Part shown: in pieces, positions 1 to 6,477 of the stretch | Layout: each line of letters opens with the position of its first letter | Numbering within the stretch: position 1 is the stretch's first letter | DNA from: Prevotella sp. UBA3757 | Lineage (GTDB): Bacteria > Bacteroidota > Bacteroidia > Bacteroidales > Bacteroidaceae | Assembly (NCBI GenBank): GCA_002371715.1 | Contig: DFGF01000045.1 | Coordinates: forward strand, 1-15,759 | Length of the DNA: 15,759 nucleotides | Direction: 5' to 3' | Notes under the pieces: model-generated | What the model was told of the DNA's origin: nothing | The model's input: the letters and a program-made list of their open reading frames with translations, nothing else | Databases searched by the model: none | Made by a program: the position numbers and the translations under genes

Positions 1-20
1 CAACTTTACAAATTATTAAG

Positions 21-500
21 ATGGAATACAGAAAGATTGGCGATAACTACTATGTCCGTATGGATCGCGGGGACGAAATAATCAGCACCCTTCTCGAAAT
101 CTGTGAAAAGGAATCCATACCATCTGCGGTTTTCTCTGGTATTGGTGGCTGCCAAAGTGCAGAACTTCAAGTGTTCATCCCTGAGACTGGCAGCTTTGAG
201 ACTGAGCGACTGGAGGGTATGCTTGAACTTGTATCACTCAATGGAAACGTGGTAAGAGACGATAAAGGTCAACTATTCCACCATACCCATGCCCTATTCT
301 CATTCAAGGGAGGGACCCGCGATGTTGATAATATCGTGGGAGGGTACCAGGATGGCCAGCATGGGATGGCAGGAGGACACCTGAAGGCTACAACCGTCCT
401 TTATACTGCCGAAATAGAGCTGCGTCCTACTATTGGTGGATCTATCGGTAGAAAATTCGACCCTGAGACTGGTACTGGATTTTGGGAATTTAAAGAATGA
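21..500 (+). CDS. PPC/DUF296 domain protein
   Basis: This 159-residue protein is essentially one PPC domain (plants and prokaryotes conserved, DUF296), the fold also found in plant AT-hook DNA-binding proteins. Visible family marks are the early Gly-rich strand FSGIGG (residues 38-43), the HHTHALFS motif (87-94) with closely spaced histidines that can bind metal, and GGHL at 118-121. The length fits a single-domain bacterial member. There is no AT-hook, signal peptide or membrane segment, so it is probably cytosolic. Bacterial members have no firmly established biochemical role, and DNA binding should not be assumed from the plant proteins. The ATG at 21 is the first start in the visible sequence. 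Only 20 bases precede it, so its promoter lies outside the window. Its stop overlaps the next start (ATGA), suggesting translational coupling. Confidence 0.85.
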   Translation: MEYRKIGDNYYVRMDRGDEIISTLLEICEKESIPSAVFSGIGGCQSAELQVFIPETGSFETERLEGMLELVSLNGNVVRDDKGQLFHHTHALFSFKGGTRDVDNIVGGYQDGQHGMAGGHLKATTVLYTAEIELRPTIGGSIGRKFDPETGTGFWEFKE

Positions 501-874
501 ATGATATGGCACACGGTCATCTTTGGTTGTTTAATATGGATATGTGCTGTGGGATGCAGATTTCCTCACTCTTAGTAAAATTGAGAGACTGCAAGAGGAT
601 GGGAAGAACTACATCTTGTGTGGTCAGTCCCAACTATCCTGCGGCTTCCAACGAGGACTATCTATTTGACTGCATGAACTTATATGCCAGGCTTGGTGAT
701 GACGGGACGGTTGAGCTATCGGGGACTGTTTTCTATTGGGATCCTGTCGATGGCGATACTCAGAAGTCCACGACAATCAAGACATTCCCAGACCTTGATG
801 ACTGTCTTAGTTGGCTTGGCAATGAGAGTGCCGCCCGTGACAAGTGTGTTGAAATGTTAGACGAAAATTGTTAG
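497..874 (+). CDS. Cys-rich hypothetical protein, 125 aa
   Basis: I do not recognise this protein. It starts in an ATGA overlap with the PPC gene, and its stop (872-874) lies six bases before the ATG of the SGNH hydrolase, so it sits inside a small operon. The reading frame is open throughout. It has eight cysteines (17, 18, 32, 41, 59, 103, 117, 125), which is many for its size, but no signal peptide, membrane helix or regular CxxC pairs. The middle (about 53-105) looks like a compact alternating beta/alpha domain with acidic loops (LGDDGTVEL, DPVDGDT) and a Trp-containing C-terminal helix. Other in-frame ATGs (codons 4, 15, 20, 35) are possible starts, and the first 30 residues look less protein-like than the rest. 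Function unknown. Confidence 0.55.
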   Translation: MNDMAHGHLWLFNMDMCCGMQISSLLVKLRDCKRMGRTTSCVVSPNYPAASNEDYLFDCMNLYARLGDDGTVELSGTVFYWDPVDGDTQKSTTIKTFPDLDDCLSWLGNESAARDKCVEMLDENC

Positions 875-879
875 TGAGT

Positions 880-1659
880 ATGAAGAAACTACTGTTATTG
901 CTAATTCTTGTCATTGCTTCACCAAAAATTGGGATAAACGTTGATGCATGTAACTCTATTGTCTCAATCTGCAATATCATTAAGAAAGGAGTACGCTTTC
1001 TGTTTATCGGCGACTCTATTACCGATGGCGGTTGGGGACGTAGCGGTGGAAAAATGATGCCTACAGAGGAACGGAACCTGAAGGACTTGAACCACATCTA
1101 TGGTCATAGTTACATGATGCTGTGTGCTGCCAGGATTCAAAGTGACTATCCTGAGCAAGAAACCCAGTTTTTCAATCGTGGTATCTCAGGAAATACGCTC
1201 CATGACCTTCAGCAACGATGGCAGTCCGATTGCCTTGGTCTGAATCCTGATGTAGTGACATTGCTTATAGGAACCAACGATGTAGACTTGCATGTTAGCG
1301 GTAAGGAAACACTGGATTTGAAGACATGGGAAAATGACTATAGGCAGTTGCTTGACCAACTTCGTTCTGCCAACCCTAACATAAAGATAGCTCTTGGAAC
1401 TCCCTTTGTGGCTAAGGTTGGACGTATCGGTTCGGCAGAAAACTATCCGCAGCGAAAAGCTCTTATCGCTGACTGCGCCAATGTCATTCGTAAGATAGCA
1501 CAGGACTACCATGCAGTGCTGCTTGACCATGAAAAGATGTTTGAGCCATTGACAGAGCAAAATCCTTCCTACTGGATTTGGGATGGCATACATCCAACAG
1601 CGGCAGGACATCAAAAAATGGCCGATTTGTGGCTGAATACAGTAATAAACTCGGATTAA
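880..1659 (+). CDS. Secreted SGNH/GDSL-family hydrolase
   Basis: Member of the SGNH (GDSL) esterase/lipase superfamily, enzymes that typically deacylate carbohydrates, lipids or other esters. With the ATG at 880 the protein has 259 residues. Block I is FIGDSITDGG with nucleophile Ser46, block II is RGISGNT with Gly104, block III is GTND (131-134, Asn133), and block V is DGIHPT with Asp235 and His238, so all four catalytic blocks are intact. The N-terminus (MKKLLLLLILVIASP) is a signal-peptide-like hydrophobic stretch, implying export; a typical lipobox is not evident. A TTG at 868 is also in frame, but ATG 880 places the Lys-Lys and hydrophobic core at the very start and is preferred. The substrate cannot be read from sequence; acetylxylan-esterase-like or sialate-esterase-like roles are common in this family among gut Bacteroidota. 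Confidence 0.88.
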   Translation: MKKLLLLLILVIASPKIGINVDACNSIVSICNIIKKGVRFLFIGDSITDGGWGRSGGKMMPTEERNLKDLNHIYGHSYMMLCAARIQSDYPEQETQFFNRGISGNTLHDLQQRWQSDCLGLNPDVVTLLIGTNDVDLHVSGKETLDLKTWENDYRQLLDQLRSANPNIKIALGTPFVAKVGRIGSAENYPQRKALIADCANVIRKIAQDYHAVLLDHEKMFEPLTEQNPSYWIWDGIHPTAAGHQKMADLWLNTVINSD

Positions 1660-1858
1660 AAAAAAGAAACTTCTTATAACGCTATCCCTGATGTGGTTCT
1701 CAATAGCCAACCTCCAGGCACAGAGCATAAGCCATATCGAAACAACGAAGAACTGGTACTACATCTATGACCAGAACGGCAAAAAGATAAAGACCCTTAG
1801 CACCAGTCAAGGTGAACTGAAGGGTTATAGCAGTACGTTCTACCTTTGCGATCGATAG
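1655..1858 (+). pseudogene. Truncated secreted YYIYD-type protein without ATG
   Basis: Frame 1655-1858 encodes 67 residues: a clear signal peptide (KKKKLLITLSLMWFS then IANLQAQ) followed by SISHIETTKNWYYIYDQNGK and a short tail ending FYLCDR and TAG. The signal peptide ends in the AQ motif usual in Bacteroidota. The only codon at the expected start is ATT (1655-1657), overlapping the stop of the SGNH gene; the next upstream in-frame codon group contains a stop, and the first ATG (1691) lies inside the signal peptide. From memory, Prevotella/Bacteroides genomes carry longer secreted proteins built from repeated W-Y-Y-I-Y-D-x-N-G-K-K units. This copy has one unit and then stops, so it looks like a decayed or truncated member with a lost start codon. 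Rare ATT initiation giving a real 67-residue protein cannot be excluded. Confidence 0.55.
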
Positions 1859-2050
1859 AAACTATATAATTGTTAGAGTAGATGATTGACACGACGTAAT
1901 ATGTAAGATACAGAGTGTTGATTCTCAATAAGTTAAAAAGAATATTGGAGGTGACGAAAATTGATTCTGTTCTCTCCGCAAGGAAGAAGATTACATCATG
2001 TCCAGAATTCCTTTTCTCCAATACCTTCCATTTCTCCCATATTATTTTGT

Positions 2051-2069
2051 ACTTTTTCACGGAAAAAGT
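2051..2069. repeat. Perfect inverted repeat, 8-bp arms
   Basis: ACTTTTTC, loop ACG, GAAAAAGT. The arms are exact reverse complements with a 3-base loop. It lies in the gene-poor stretch before the AraC gene. It could be an operator, a weak bidirectional terminator or the remnant of a repeat; nothing downstream distinguishes these. Confidence 0.5.
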
Positions 2070-2145
2070 GAACTGCACCATAAACGATGGCAAAGAAGCT
2101 GGCAAAGGCGGGCCAAACCTTTACTCAGATTATGTTTATTCTCCC

Positions 2146-2172
2146 ACAGAAATATCTGTTTTTTCGTTTTTT
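2146..2172 (+). terminator. Weak terminator-like hairpin
   Basis: ACAGA, loop AATA, TCTGT (2146-2159), followed by a T-rich run (TTTTTCG then six T). The geometry is that of an intrinsic terminator, but the stem is only five pairs and AT-rich. It may close the upstream SGNH/remnant transcription unit. Confidence 0.3.
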
Positions 2173-2229
2173 CCTCCAAACAGACAGCATTGGCGAAATA
2201 CCGAACGTCGGAATTTACTCCAAAATGTT

Positions 2230-2237
2230 TAATTTTG
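2230..2237 (+). promoter_or_regulatory. Bacteroidetes -7 box for araC-type gene
   Basis: TAATTTTG matches the Bacteroidetes sigma-ABfr -7 consensus TAnnTTTG and continues as CAC, as does the second box in this window. It lies about 34 bases before the likely ATG, implying a short leader. A good -33 TTTG element is not visible at the expected distance. Confidence 0.5.
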
Positions 2238-2271
2238 CACGCCGAATGAGAATTTACGACATTACCTGTTG

Positions 2272-3237
2272 ATGATGAAAATGAGAACAGTGCAAAACGA
2301 CGTACAAGATCCCGAGGGGAAAAGGTTGGCAGAAGACCCCCATCAAGGGGTGGTAAACCTTGACAATGAGGTGATTTTCGTCAAAAACCTCCGCGAACTT
2401 CCCGTGATGGCCAATCAGTTGGTACGCATAGGCTACAATGCCGTGGTGAGCTGTATACGTGGGCGCGTGGAACTGGAAATTGGTGGTGCGTTGCCGACAG
2501 AAAGCGATACGCCCTCGCGACAGAAGGTAAAAGCCGACGCCGGCCAGGTATTGCTTCTGCCTGCCAACAAACTGATGCAACCCATGATGGTCAGCACTGA
2601 CGTCGAGGTGGGCATACTGATGGTGTCGGACAAGGTGCTGCGCGAGGTGCTGGGACCTCAGATTACGCTGTGGAACAGGGCCATGTTCCTGGACGAGATA
2701 CACGTCATAGACGGAGGTCCCTGGATTACCGGTGTCGATAGTTATGCCCGCACGTTCTTTCACGATATAGAAAGCAGGGAGCAGTTCAGACTGTTTCGCG
2801 AGATGGTGATGTCCTTTTTGCGAACCATGTTCCTGATGATTTGCGAGATGCTGACGCGAAAGGTTGTGACCGTGGGTGACGTCCCTTCGCGCGAGTCTTC
2901 CACGGCTGGCGAGAAGAACCTTTTCGAGCGGTTTATGATGCTGCTGGCCGAGGAGCCCTGCAAGCGCCAGCACGTGAGCTATTACGCCTCGCATCTGAAC
3001 ATCACGCCCAAATATCTGTCGACCGTCTGCAAGCAGGTCAGCGGCAAGTCGCCCACGCGCTGGATTACGGAGAGCGTGATGGACGACATCTACCAGCAGT
3101 TGCGCAATACGGACTTGAGCGTAAAGGAGATCTCCCACAAGATGGGGTTCCCCAATTCTTCGTTCTTTGGTCAGTATTTCAAGGAGGAGTCAGGCATGAC
3201 ACCGCTGGAGTATCGCAACAAGAGCAGGGGAAGTTGA
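2272..3237 (+). CDS. AraC-family transcriptional regulator
   Basis: A 321-residue DNA-binding regulator. The C-terminal third carries two helix-turn-helix units of the AraC/XylS type: first at about residues 233-254 (the YLSTVCKQ segment) and second at about 280-305, with the family-typical MGFPNSSFFGQYFK and then GMTPLEYR. The N-terminal half is a cupin-like ligand or oligomerisation domain, with Gly-rich strands around 58-72 and a VLLLPANK strand near 93-100; no ligand can be predicted. Starts are clustered (TTG 2269, ATG 2272, 2275, 2281); ATG 2272 is the first ATG after the promoter box. The gene is co-directional with the polyene-type operon and about 100 bases upstream of it, so it probably controls that operon and perhaps itself. 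The TGA stop lies in a GTTGAGA unit of the following repeat region. Confidence 0.9.
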   Translation: MMKMRTVQNDVQDPEGKRLAEDPHQGVVNLDNEVIFVKNLRELPVMANQLVRIGYNAVVSCIRGRVELEIGGALPTESDTPSRQKVKADAGQVLLLPANKLMQPMMVSTDVEVGILMVSDKVLREVLGPQITLWNRAMFLDEIHVIDGGPWITGVDSYARTFFHDIESREQFRLFREMVMSFLRTMFLMICEMLTRKVVTVGDVPSRESSTAGEKNLFERFMMLLAEEPCKRQHVSYYASHLNITPKYLSTVCKQVSGKSPTRWITESVMDDIYQQLRNTDLSVKEISHKMGFPNSSFFGQYFKEESGMTPLEYRNKSRGS

Positions 3238-3241
3238 GAGA

Positions 3242-3325
3242 GTTGACGGTTGAGGGCTGAGGGCTGAGGGCTGAGGGCTGAGAGTTGAAAGTTGAAAGTT
3301 GAGAGTTGAAAGTTGAGAGTTGAGA
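3242..3325 (+). repeat. Heptanucleotide array, 12 units
   Basis: Twelve consecutive 7-bp units fit G[CT]TGA[ACG][AG]: GTTGACG, GTTGAGG, three GCTGAGG, GCTGAGA, then six of GTTGAAA/GTTGAGA. A further GTTGAGA at 3233-3239 supplies the stop codon of the AraC gene, and GAGTTGG at 3333-3339 overlaps the TTG start of the next gene, so repeat-like DNA fills the whole spacer. The strand shown is nearly free of C. Confidence 0.9.
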
Positions 3326-3335
3326 GTATTAAGAG

Positions 3336-4475
3336 TTGGAAAAGATAGAGGTTAGACAGGTGAAGACGCATCGCGACATGGACGACTTCGTCCGGGTGCC
3401 GCGAATGATATATCAGGACGTTCCGCAGTATGTACCTGACATGGAGAACGATGTCAGAATACTGTTTGAACGTTCCTCCAATCCGGGATTGGCATTTTCC
3501 GACATCCAGCCTTTTGTAGCCTACAGGGAGGGCATTGCCGTGGGCAGGATAGTGGGCATCGTCAATCAGAAGGCCAACGAGCGGTGGCATGCGCGTAACG
3601 TGCGCTTCTCGCTCATCGAGTTCATCGACGACACTGACGTGTCCGAGGCACTGATAGAGGCCGTGGTCCGTTGGGGAATTGCACAAGGTATGGACTATAT
3701 AGAAGGTCCGCTGGGCATCACCGACTTCGACAAAGAGGGCATGCTGGTCGAGGATTTCGACATGGCGGGCTCCATGACGGCCATCTACAATCCCGACTAC
3801 TACCCCCGCCACATGGAGTCCATGGGATTCCAGAAGGAGGTGGACTGGCTGCAGGTACGCATCAACATCCCTGAGGAGGTGCCGGCAAAGTATGCCCGCG
3901 TAGCCCAGTACCTCAGGGACAGCGCGGGGCTGACGGTCAGGAAGTTTTCCACCAAGCAGCTGATGGGCCGCACGGGACACGCTGTGTTCGACCTGTTCAA
4001 CCAGGCCTACCGTCCCATCTTCGGTTTCTCAGAGTTGTCGGCCGAGCAGATAGACCGTTTCCTCAAGCAGTATTTGACGCTTATCGACCCACACTTCATC
4101 CCGGTCATCGTTAACGAGCAGCAGGAGATAGTAGGCGCAGCCGTCACGATGGTCAGTCTGGCCGAGGCCATGCAGAAAGCCGGTGGCACGCTGTGGCCCC
4201 TGGGCTGGTGGCACCTGCTGAAAGCCTTGAGGTTGAAACCTGCCGACCACGTCGAGATGCTGCTCATAGCCGTCCGCCCAGACTATCAGGGGTTAGGGGT
4301 CAACGCCTTGTTTTTCGACGACCTGATACCTCTATATAATAGGTGTGGCATTCACTGGGCAGAAACAGGTCCCCAGCTGGAGGACAACGTTCGGGAACTC
4401 TCGCAGTGGAAACCGCTGAAGCCGGAGTACGTCAAGCGCCGGAGATGCTATAAGAAGTTGATAGTTGAGAGTTGA
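3336..4475 (+). CDS. GNAT-family acyltransferase (YghO-like)
   Basis: A 379-residue protein of the GNAT superfamily, resembling the long YghO-like branch. The acyl-CoA/ACP-pantetheine binding motif is visible near the C-terminus as AVRPDYQGLGVN (about residues 312-323), preceded by the beta-4 strand VEMLLI. The N-terminal half (VGRIVGIVN at about 70-78, then IEGPLGITDFDKEGML near 122-137) looks like a second, degenerate GNAT-like unit. No signal or membrane segment is evident, so it is cytosolic. The start is TTG 3336: an in-frame stop lies six bases upstream, and the first ATG (3378) would remove the conserved first strand EVRQVKT. As first gene before ketosynthase and ACP it may transfer a fatty or polyene acyl group from the ACP to an amine; this is inference. 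The final residues LIVES and the stop are encoded by repeat units. Confidence 0.82.
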   Translation: MEKIEVRQVKTHRDMDDFVRVPRMIYQDVPQYVPDMENDVRILFERSSNPGLAFSDIQPFVAYREGIAVGRIVGIVNQKANERWHARNVRFSLIEFIDDTDVSEALIEAVVRWGIAQGMDYIEGPLGITDFDKEGMLVEDFDMAGSMTAIYNPDYYPRHMESMGFQKEVDWLQVRINIPEEVPAKYARVAQYLRDSAGLTVRKFSTKQLMGRTGHAVFDLFNQAYRPIFGFSELSAEQIDRFLKQYLTLIDPHFIPVIVNEQQEIVGAAVTMVSLAEAMQKAGGTLWPLGWWHLLKALRLKPADHVEMLLIAVRPDYQGLGVNALFFDDLIPLYNRCGIHWAETGPQLEDNVRELSQWKPLKPEYVKRRRCYKKLIVES

Positions 4476-4491
4476 GAGTTGAAAGTTAATA
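4457..4491 (+). repeat. Heptanucleotide array, 4-5 units
   Basis: GTTGATA, GTTGAGA, GTTGAGA, GTTGAAA and a degenerate GTTAATA. The same unit family as the array at 3242. It begins inside the last codons of the GNAT gene, supplies its TGA stop (4473-4475), and ends 13 bases before the ketosynthase ATG. Confidence 0.85.
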
Positions 4492-4504
4492 ATAACAGAT
4501 AATT

Positions 4505-5728
4505 ATGCAAGAAAGAAGAGTAGTAATTACGGGAATGGGCATCTGGTCGTGCATCGGCACGACGCTCGACGAGGTGCGCCAGTCCCTGTTTGAGGGGCGC
4601 AGCGGCATCGTGTTCAGCCAGGAGCGCAAGGATGCCGGTTTCCGGTCGCCCATTTGCGGCAATGTGCCGCATCCTGAACTAAAGAAAGTGCTGAGCCGCA
4701 ACGTGCGCCAGATGATGCCCGAGGAGGCACAGTATGCCTACGTGGCCACCGTGCAGGCCCTGGAGCAGGCCCGACTGACTCAGGACTATATTGACAGCCA
4801 CGAGGTTGGCGTCATCTACGGCAACGACTCCGTAGCTGAATCGACGATGGTCGCCATGGACAAGTTCCGTGCGGCAGGCTCTACAGCAGCCTGCGGCAGT
4901 GGTGCCATCTTCCAGTCTATGAACTCGACAGTAACCATGAACCTGGCCACGCTGTTCCACCTGAAAGGCATCAACCTGACGGCTTCGGCTGCCTGTGCCA
5001 GTGGTTCGCAGTCGCTGGGCCTGGGATTCCTGCTGATCAAGAACGGTCTGCAGGACTGCATCGTCTGCGGCGGTGCCGAGGAGAACAACATGTACGGAAT
5101 CGCCTCGTTCGATGCCCTGCAGACTTTCTCGACGCGCATCGACGACCCCACCAAGGCCAGCAGGCCCTTTGACCGTGATCGCGACGGACTGGTGCCCAGC
5201 GGTGGTGCTGCCACCCTGGTCATCGAGAGCTATGAGTACGCCGTGCGCCGTGGTGCGCCCATCCTGGCCGAGATTCTGGGCTGGGGTTTCTCGGGCAATG
5301 GCGACCACATCTCCACGCCCAACGTGGAGGGGCCGTCCCGTTCACTGCTGCGCTCGCTGGAGAGTGCCGGCGTCAAGCCGCAGGACATCGGCTACGTCAA
5401 TGCCCATGCCACCTCGACGCCCATCGGCGACAGCCGCGAGGCCGAGGCCATAGCCCAGGTGTTCGGCGACTACCGTGTGCCTGTCACCTCGACTAAGAGT
5501 CTGACGGGTCACGAGATGTGGATGGCCGGAGCCTCGGAGATTATCTATTCAATGCTGATGATGAAGAATGACTTCATTGCCGGTTCGCTGAACTTCGAGA
5601 ATCCCGATGACGTGACCCGCTGCATCAACGTCATCCCCGAAACGCGCCAAGAGCACTTCGATATATTCCTAAGCAATTCGTTCGGCTTCGGAGGCACTAA
5701 TTCGACACTTATCATCAAAAATTTATAA
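4505..5728 (+). CDS. Beta-ketoacyl-ACP synthase (FabB-like)
   Basis: A 407-residue thiolase-fold condensing enzyme that extends an acyl chain with malonyl-ACP. The catalytic triad is complete: Cys164 in SAACASGSQS, His301 in NAHATSTPIGDS and His336 in KSLTGHEMWMAGASE, with Lys331. The C-terminal SNSFGFGGTNSTL loop is intact. The N-terminal GRSGIVFSQERKDAGFRS resembles E. coli FabB more than FabF. Canonical GHSLGAAG is replaced by GHEMWMAGA. The enzyme is probably a specialised ketosynthase equivalent to the aryl polyene/flexirubin ketosynthases rather than the housekeeping FabB/FabF, because it sits with its own ACP, dehydratase, ketoreductase and exporter. Only one ketosynthase is visible, with no chain-length factor partner in the window. 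Confidence 0.93.
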   Translation: MQERRVVITGMGIWSCIGTTLDEVRQSLFEGRSGIVFSQERKDAGFRSPICGNVPHPELKKVLSRNVRQMMPEEAQYAYVATVQALEQARLTQDYIDSHEVGVIYGNDSVAESTMVAMDKFRAAGSTAACGSGAIFQSMNSTVTMNLATLFHLKGINLTASAACASGSQSLGLGFLLIKNGLQDCIVCGGAEENNMYGIASFDALQTFSTRIDDPTKASRPFDRDRDGLVPSGGAATLVIESYEYAVRRGAPILAEILGWGFSGNGDHISTPNVEGPSRSLLRSLESAGVKPQDIGYVNAHATSTPIGDSREAEAIAQVFGDYRVPVTSTKSLTGHEMWMAGASEIIYSMLMMKNDFIAGSLNFENPDDVTRCINVIPETRQEHFDIFLSNSFGFGGTNSTLIIKNL

Positions 5729-5746
5729 AATAAACAACAAACAATT

Positions 5747-5986
5747 ATGACAAGAGAAGAAATCATTTCACAGGTAAACAGCATGTTGGCTGAAGAGTTT
5801 GAAATCGAAGAGAGTGAGTTCGCCCCCGAGGCCAACCTCAAGGAGACGCTCAACCTGGACAGCATCAATCTGGTAGACCTCATAGCACTGGTGCAAACAA
5901 CCTACAAGATTACTATCCCCGTCGAGGACCTGAAGCAAATCAAGACCTTCAACAACCTCTACGACTACATTGAGAGCCACCTGTAA
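5747..5986 (+). CDS. Acyl carrier protein
   Basis: A 79-residue acidic protein with the four-helix ACP pattern. The 4'-phosphopantetheine attachment site is Ser39 in LNLDSINLVDL; DSI replaces the more common DSL of housekeeping ACPs. It lies 18 bases after the ketosynthase, so it is probably the dedicated carrier for the intermediates made by this operon. The ATG at 5747 follows an AT-rich leader (ACAACAAACAATT) without a Shine-Dalgarno site, as is usual in Bacteroidota. No phosphopantetheinyl transferase is encoded here, so the host enzyme must load it. Confidence 0.93.
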   Translation: MTREEIISQVNSMLAEEFEIEESEFAPEANLKETLNLDSINLVDLIALVQTTYKITIPVEDLKQIKTFNNLYDYIESHL

Positions 5987-6021
5987 CGTTGAACGTTGAA
6001 CATTGAACGTTGAACGTTGAA
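5987..6021 (+). repeat. Heptanucleotide array, 5 units
   Basis: CGTTGAA, CGTTGAA, CATTGAA, CGTTGAA, CGTTGAA. It starts at the first base after the ACP stop codon. The core TTGA is shared with the arrays at 3242 and 4457, but the unit consensus differs. Confidence 0.9.
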
Positions 6022-6063
6022 CACTTTAGGATTAAGAAAAACAAAAACAAGAGACACGTAACA

Positions 6064-6477
6064 ATGACGCTGAAAGGTAAGGACTTGGAGCGGCTCATAC
6101 CGCAACGCTTCCCCTTCGTCATGGTGGACGAATTTGAGCAGTGTGACGACCAGCAGGCCGTCACACGGCTCAACGTCCGCAGTGGCAACTATTTCCTCCT
6201 GCCGGACGGCACCATGGCCGAGACAGGACTCATAGAGCACATGGCTCAATCCTGCTCTGCATTGGCCGGGAGCAGGAGCAAGGGCGACGCCGCACCTATA
6301 GGCATGATAGTGGAAATCAAGCATTTCCACTGTACGCGACGTCCGCAGTCCAGCGAGCAGATTGAGACGCGGGTGGTCTTCGGACTCACCTTCGGACAGA
6401 TGACGCTGGCCCATTGCACCTCCTGCATCGGAGGTGAAACGATAGCAGAAACAGATTTGAAAATATTCGTCGAATGA
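6064..6477 (+). CDS. FabZ-like hotdog 3-hydroxyacyl-ACP dehydratase
   Basis: A 137-residue hotdog-fold protein, likely the dehydratase that makes the trans-2 double bond in each elongation cycle. The opening LIPQRFPFVMVDEF (11-24) matches the FabZ/ApeP signature, and ETGLIEHMAQ (53-62) is the central hotdog helix with Glu58 at the FabZ catalytic Glu position. The FabZ catalytic His of the GHF motif is not evident: the aligned segment reads SGNYFLL. ATG 6064 is preferred over an in-frame upstream start at 6010, because the 6010 start lies inside the repeat array and adds a basic, family-unlike leader. It overlaps the exporter gene by ATGA (6474-6477). It could also be a non-catalytic or differently catalysing hotdog protein. 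Confidence 0.8.
   Translation: MTLKGKDLERLIPQRFPFVMVDEFEQCDDQQAVTRLNVRSGNYFLLPDGTMAETGLIEHMAQSCSALAGSRSKGDAAPIGMIVEIKHFHCTRRPQSSEQIETRVVFGLTFGQMTLAHCTSCIGGETIAETDLKIFVE

Larger units (their letters stand above)
1859..2271 (+). other. Gene-poor AT-rich intergenic stretch
   Basis: About 410 bases between the decayed secreted-protein gene and the AraC regulator. Open frames of about 100 codons exist on both strands, but they lack recognisable domains, good starts and coding-like composition, so I do not call them. The stretch contains a perfect 8-bp inverted repeat, a T-rich terminator-like hairpin and the promoter box of the regulator, listed separately. It probably joins two unrelated transcription units. 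Confidence 0.6.

Noticed and set aside
1797..2105. 102-codon minus-strand frame in the gene-poor stretch
   Set aside because: TTG start, no domain, overlaps the forward secreted-protein remnant and the perfect inverted repeat.
1915..2232. 105-codon + strand frame before the AraC gene
   Set aside because: Low-complexity, Phe/Asn/Ser-rich, spans two hairpins and the promoter box, and has overlapping alternatives in other frames.
2254..3138. 294-codon open frame on the minus strand across the AraC gene
   Set aside because: Runs antisense to a gene with clear AraC helix-turn-helix motifs, is His/Gln-rich in the manner of reverse-strand frames in GC3-rich genes and has no recognisable domain.
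3242..3325. Possible CRISPR array or centromere-like iterons
   Set aside because: Units are 7 bp with no spacers between them and no cas or rep/par gene nearby; it is a simple tandem array.
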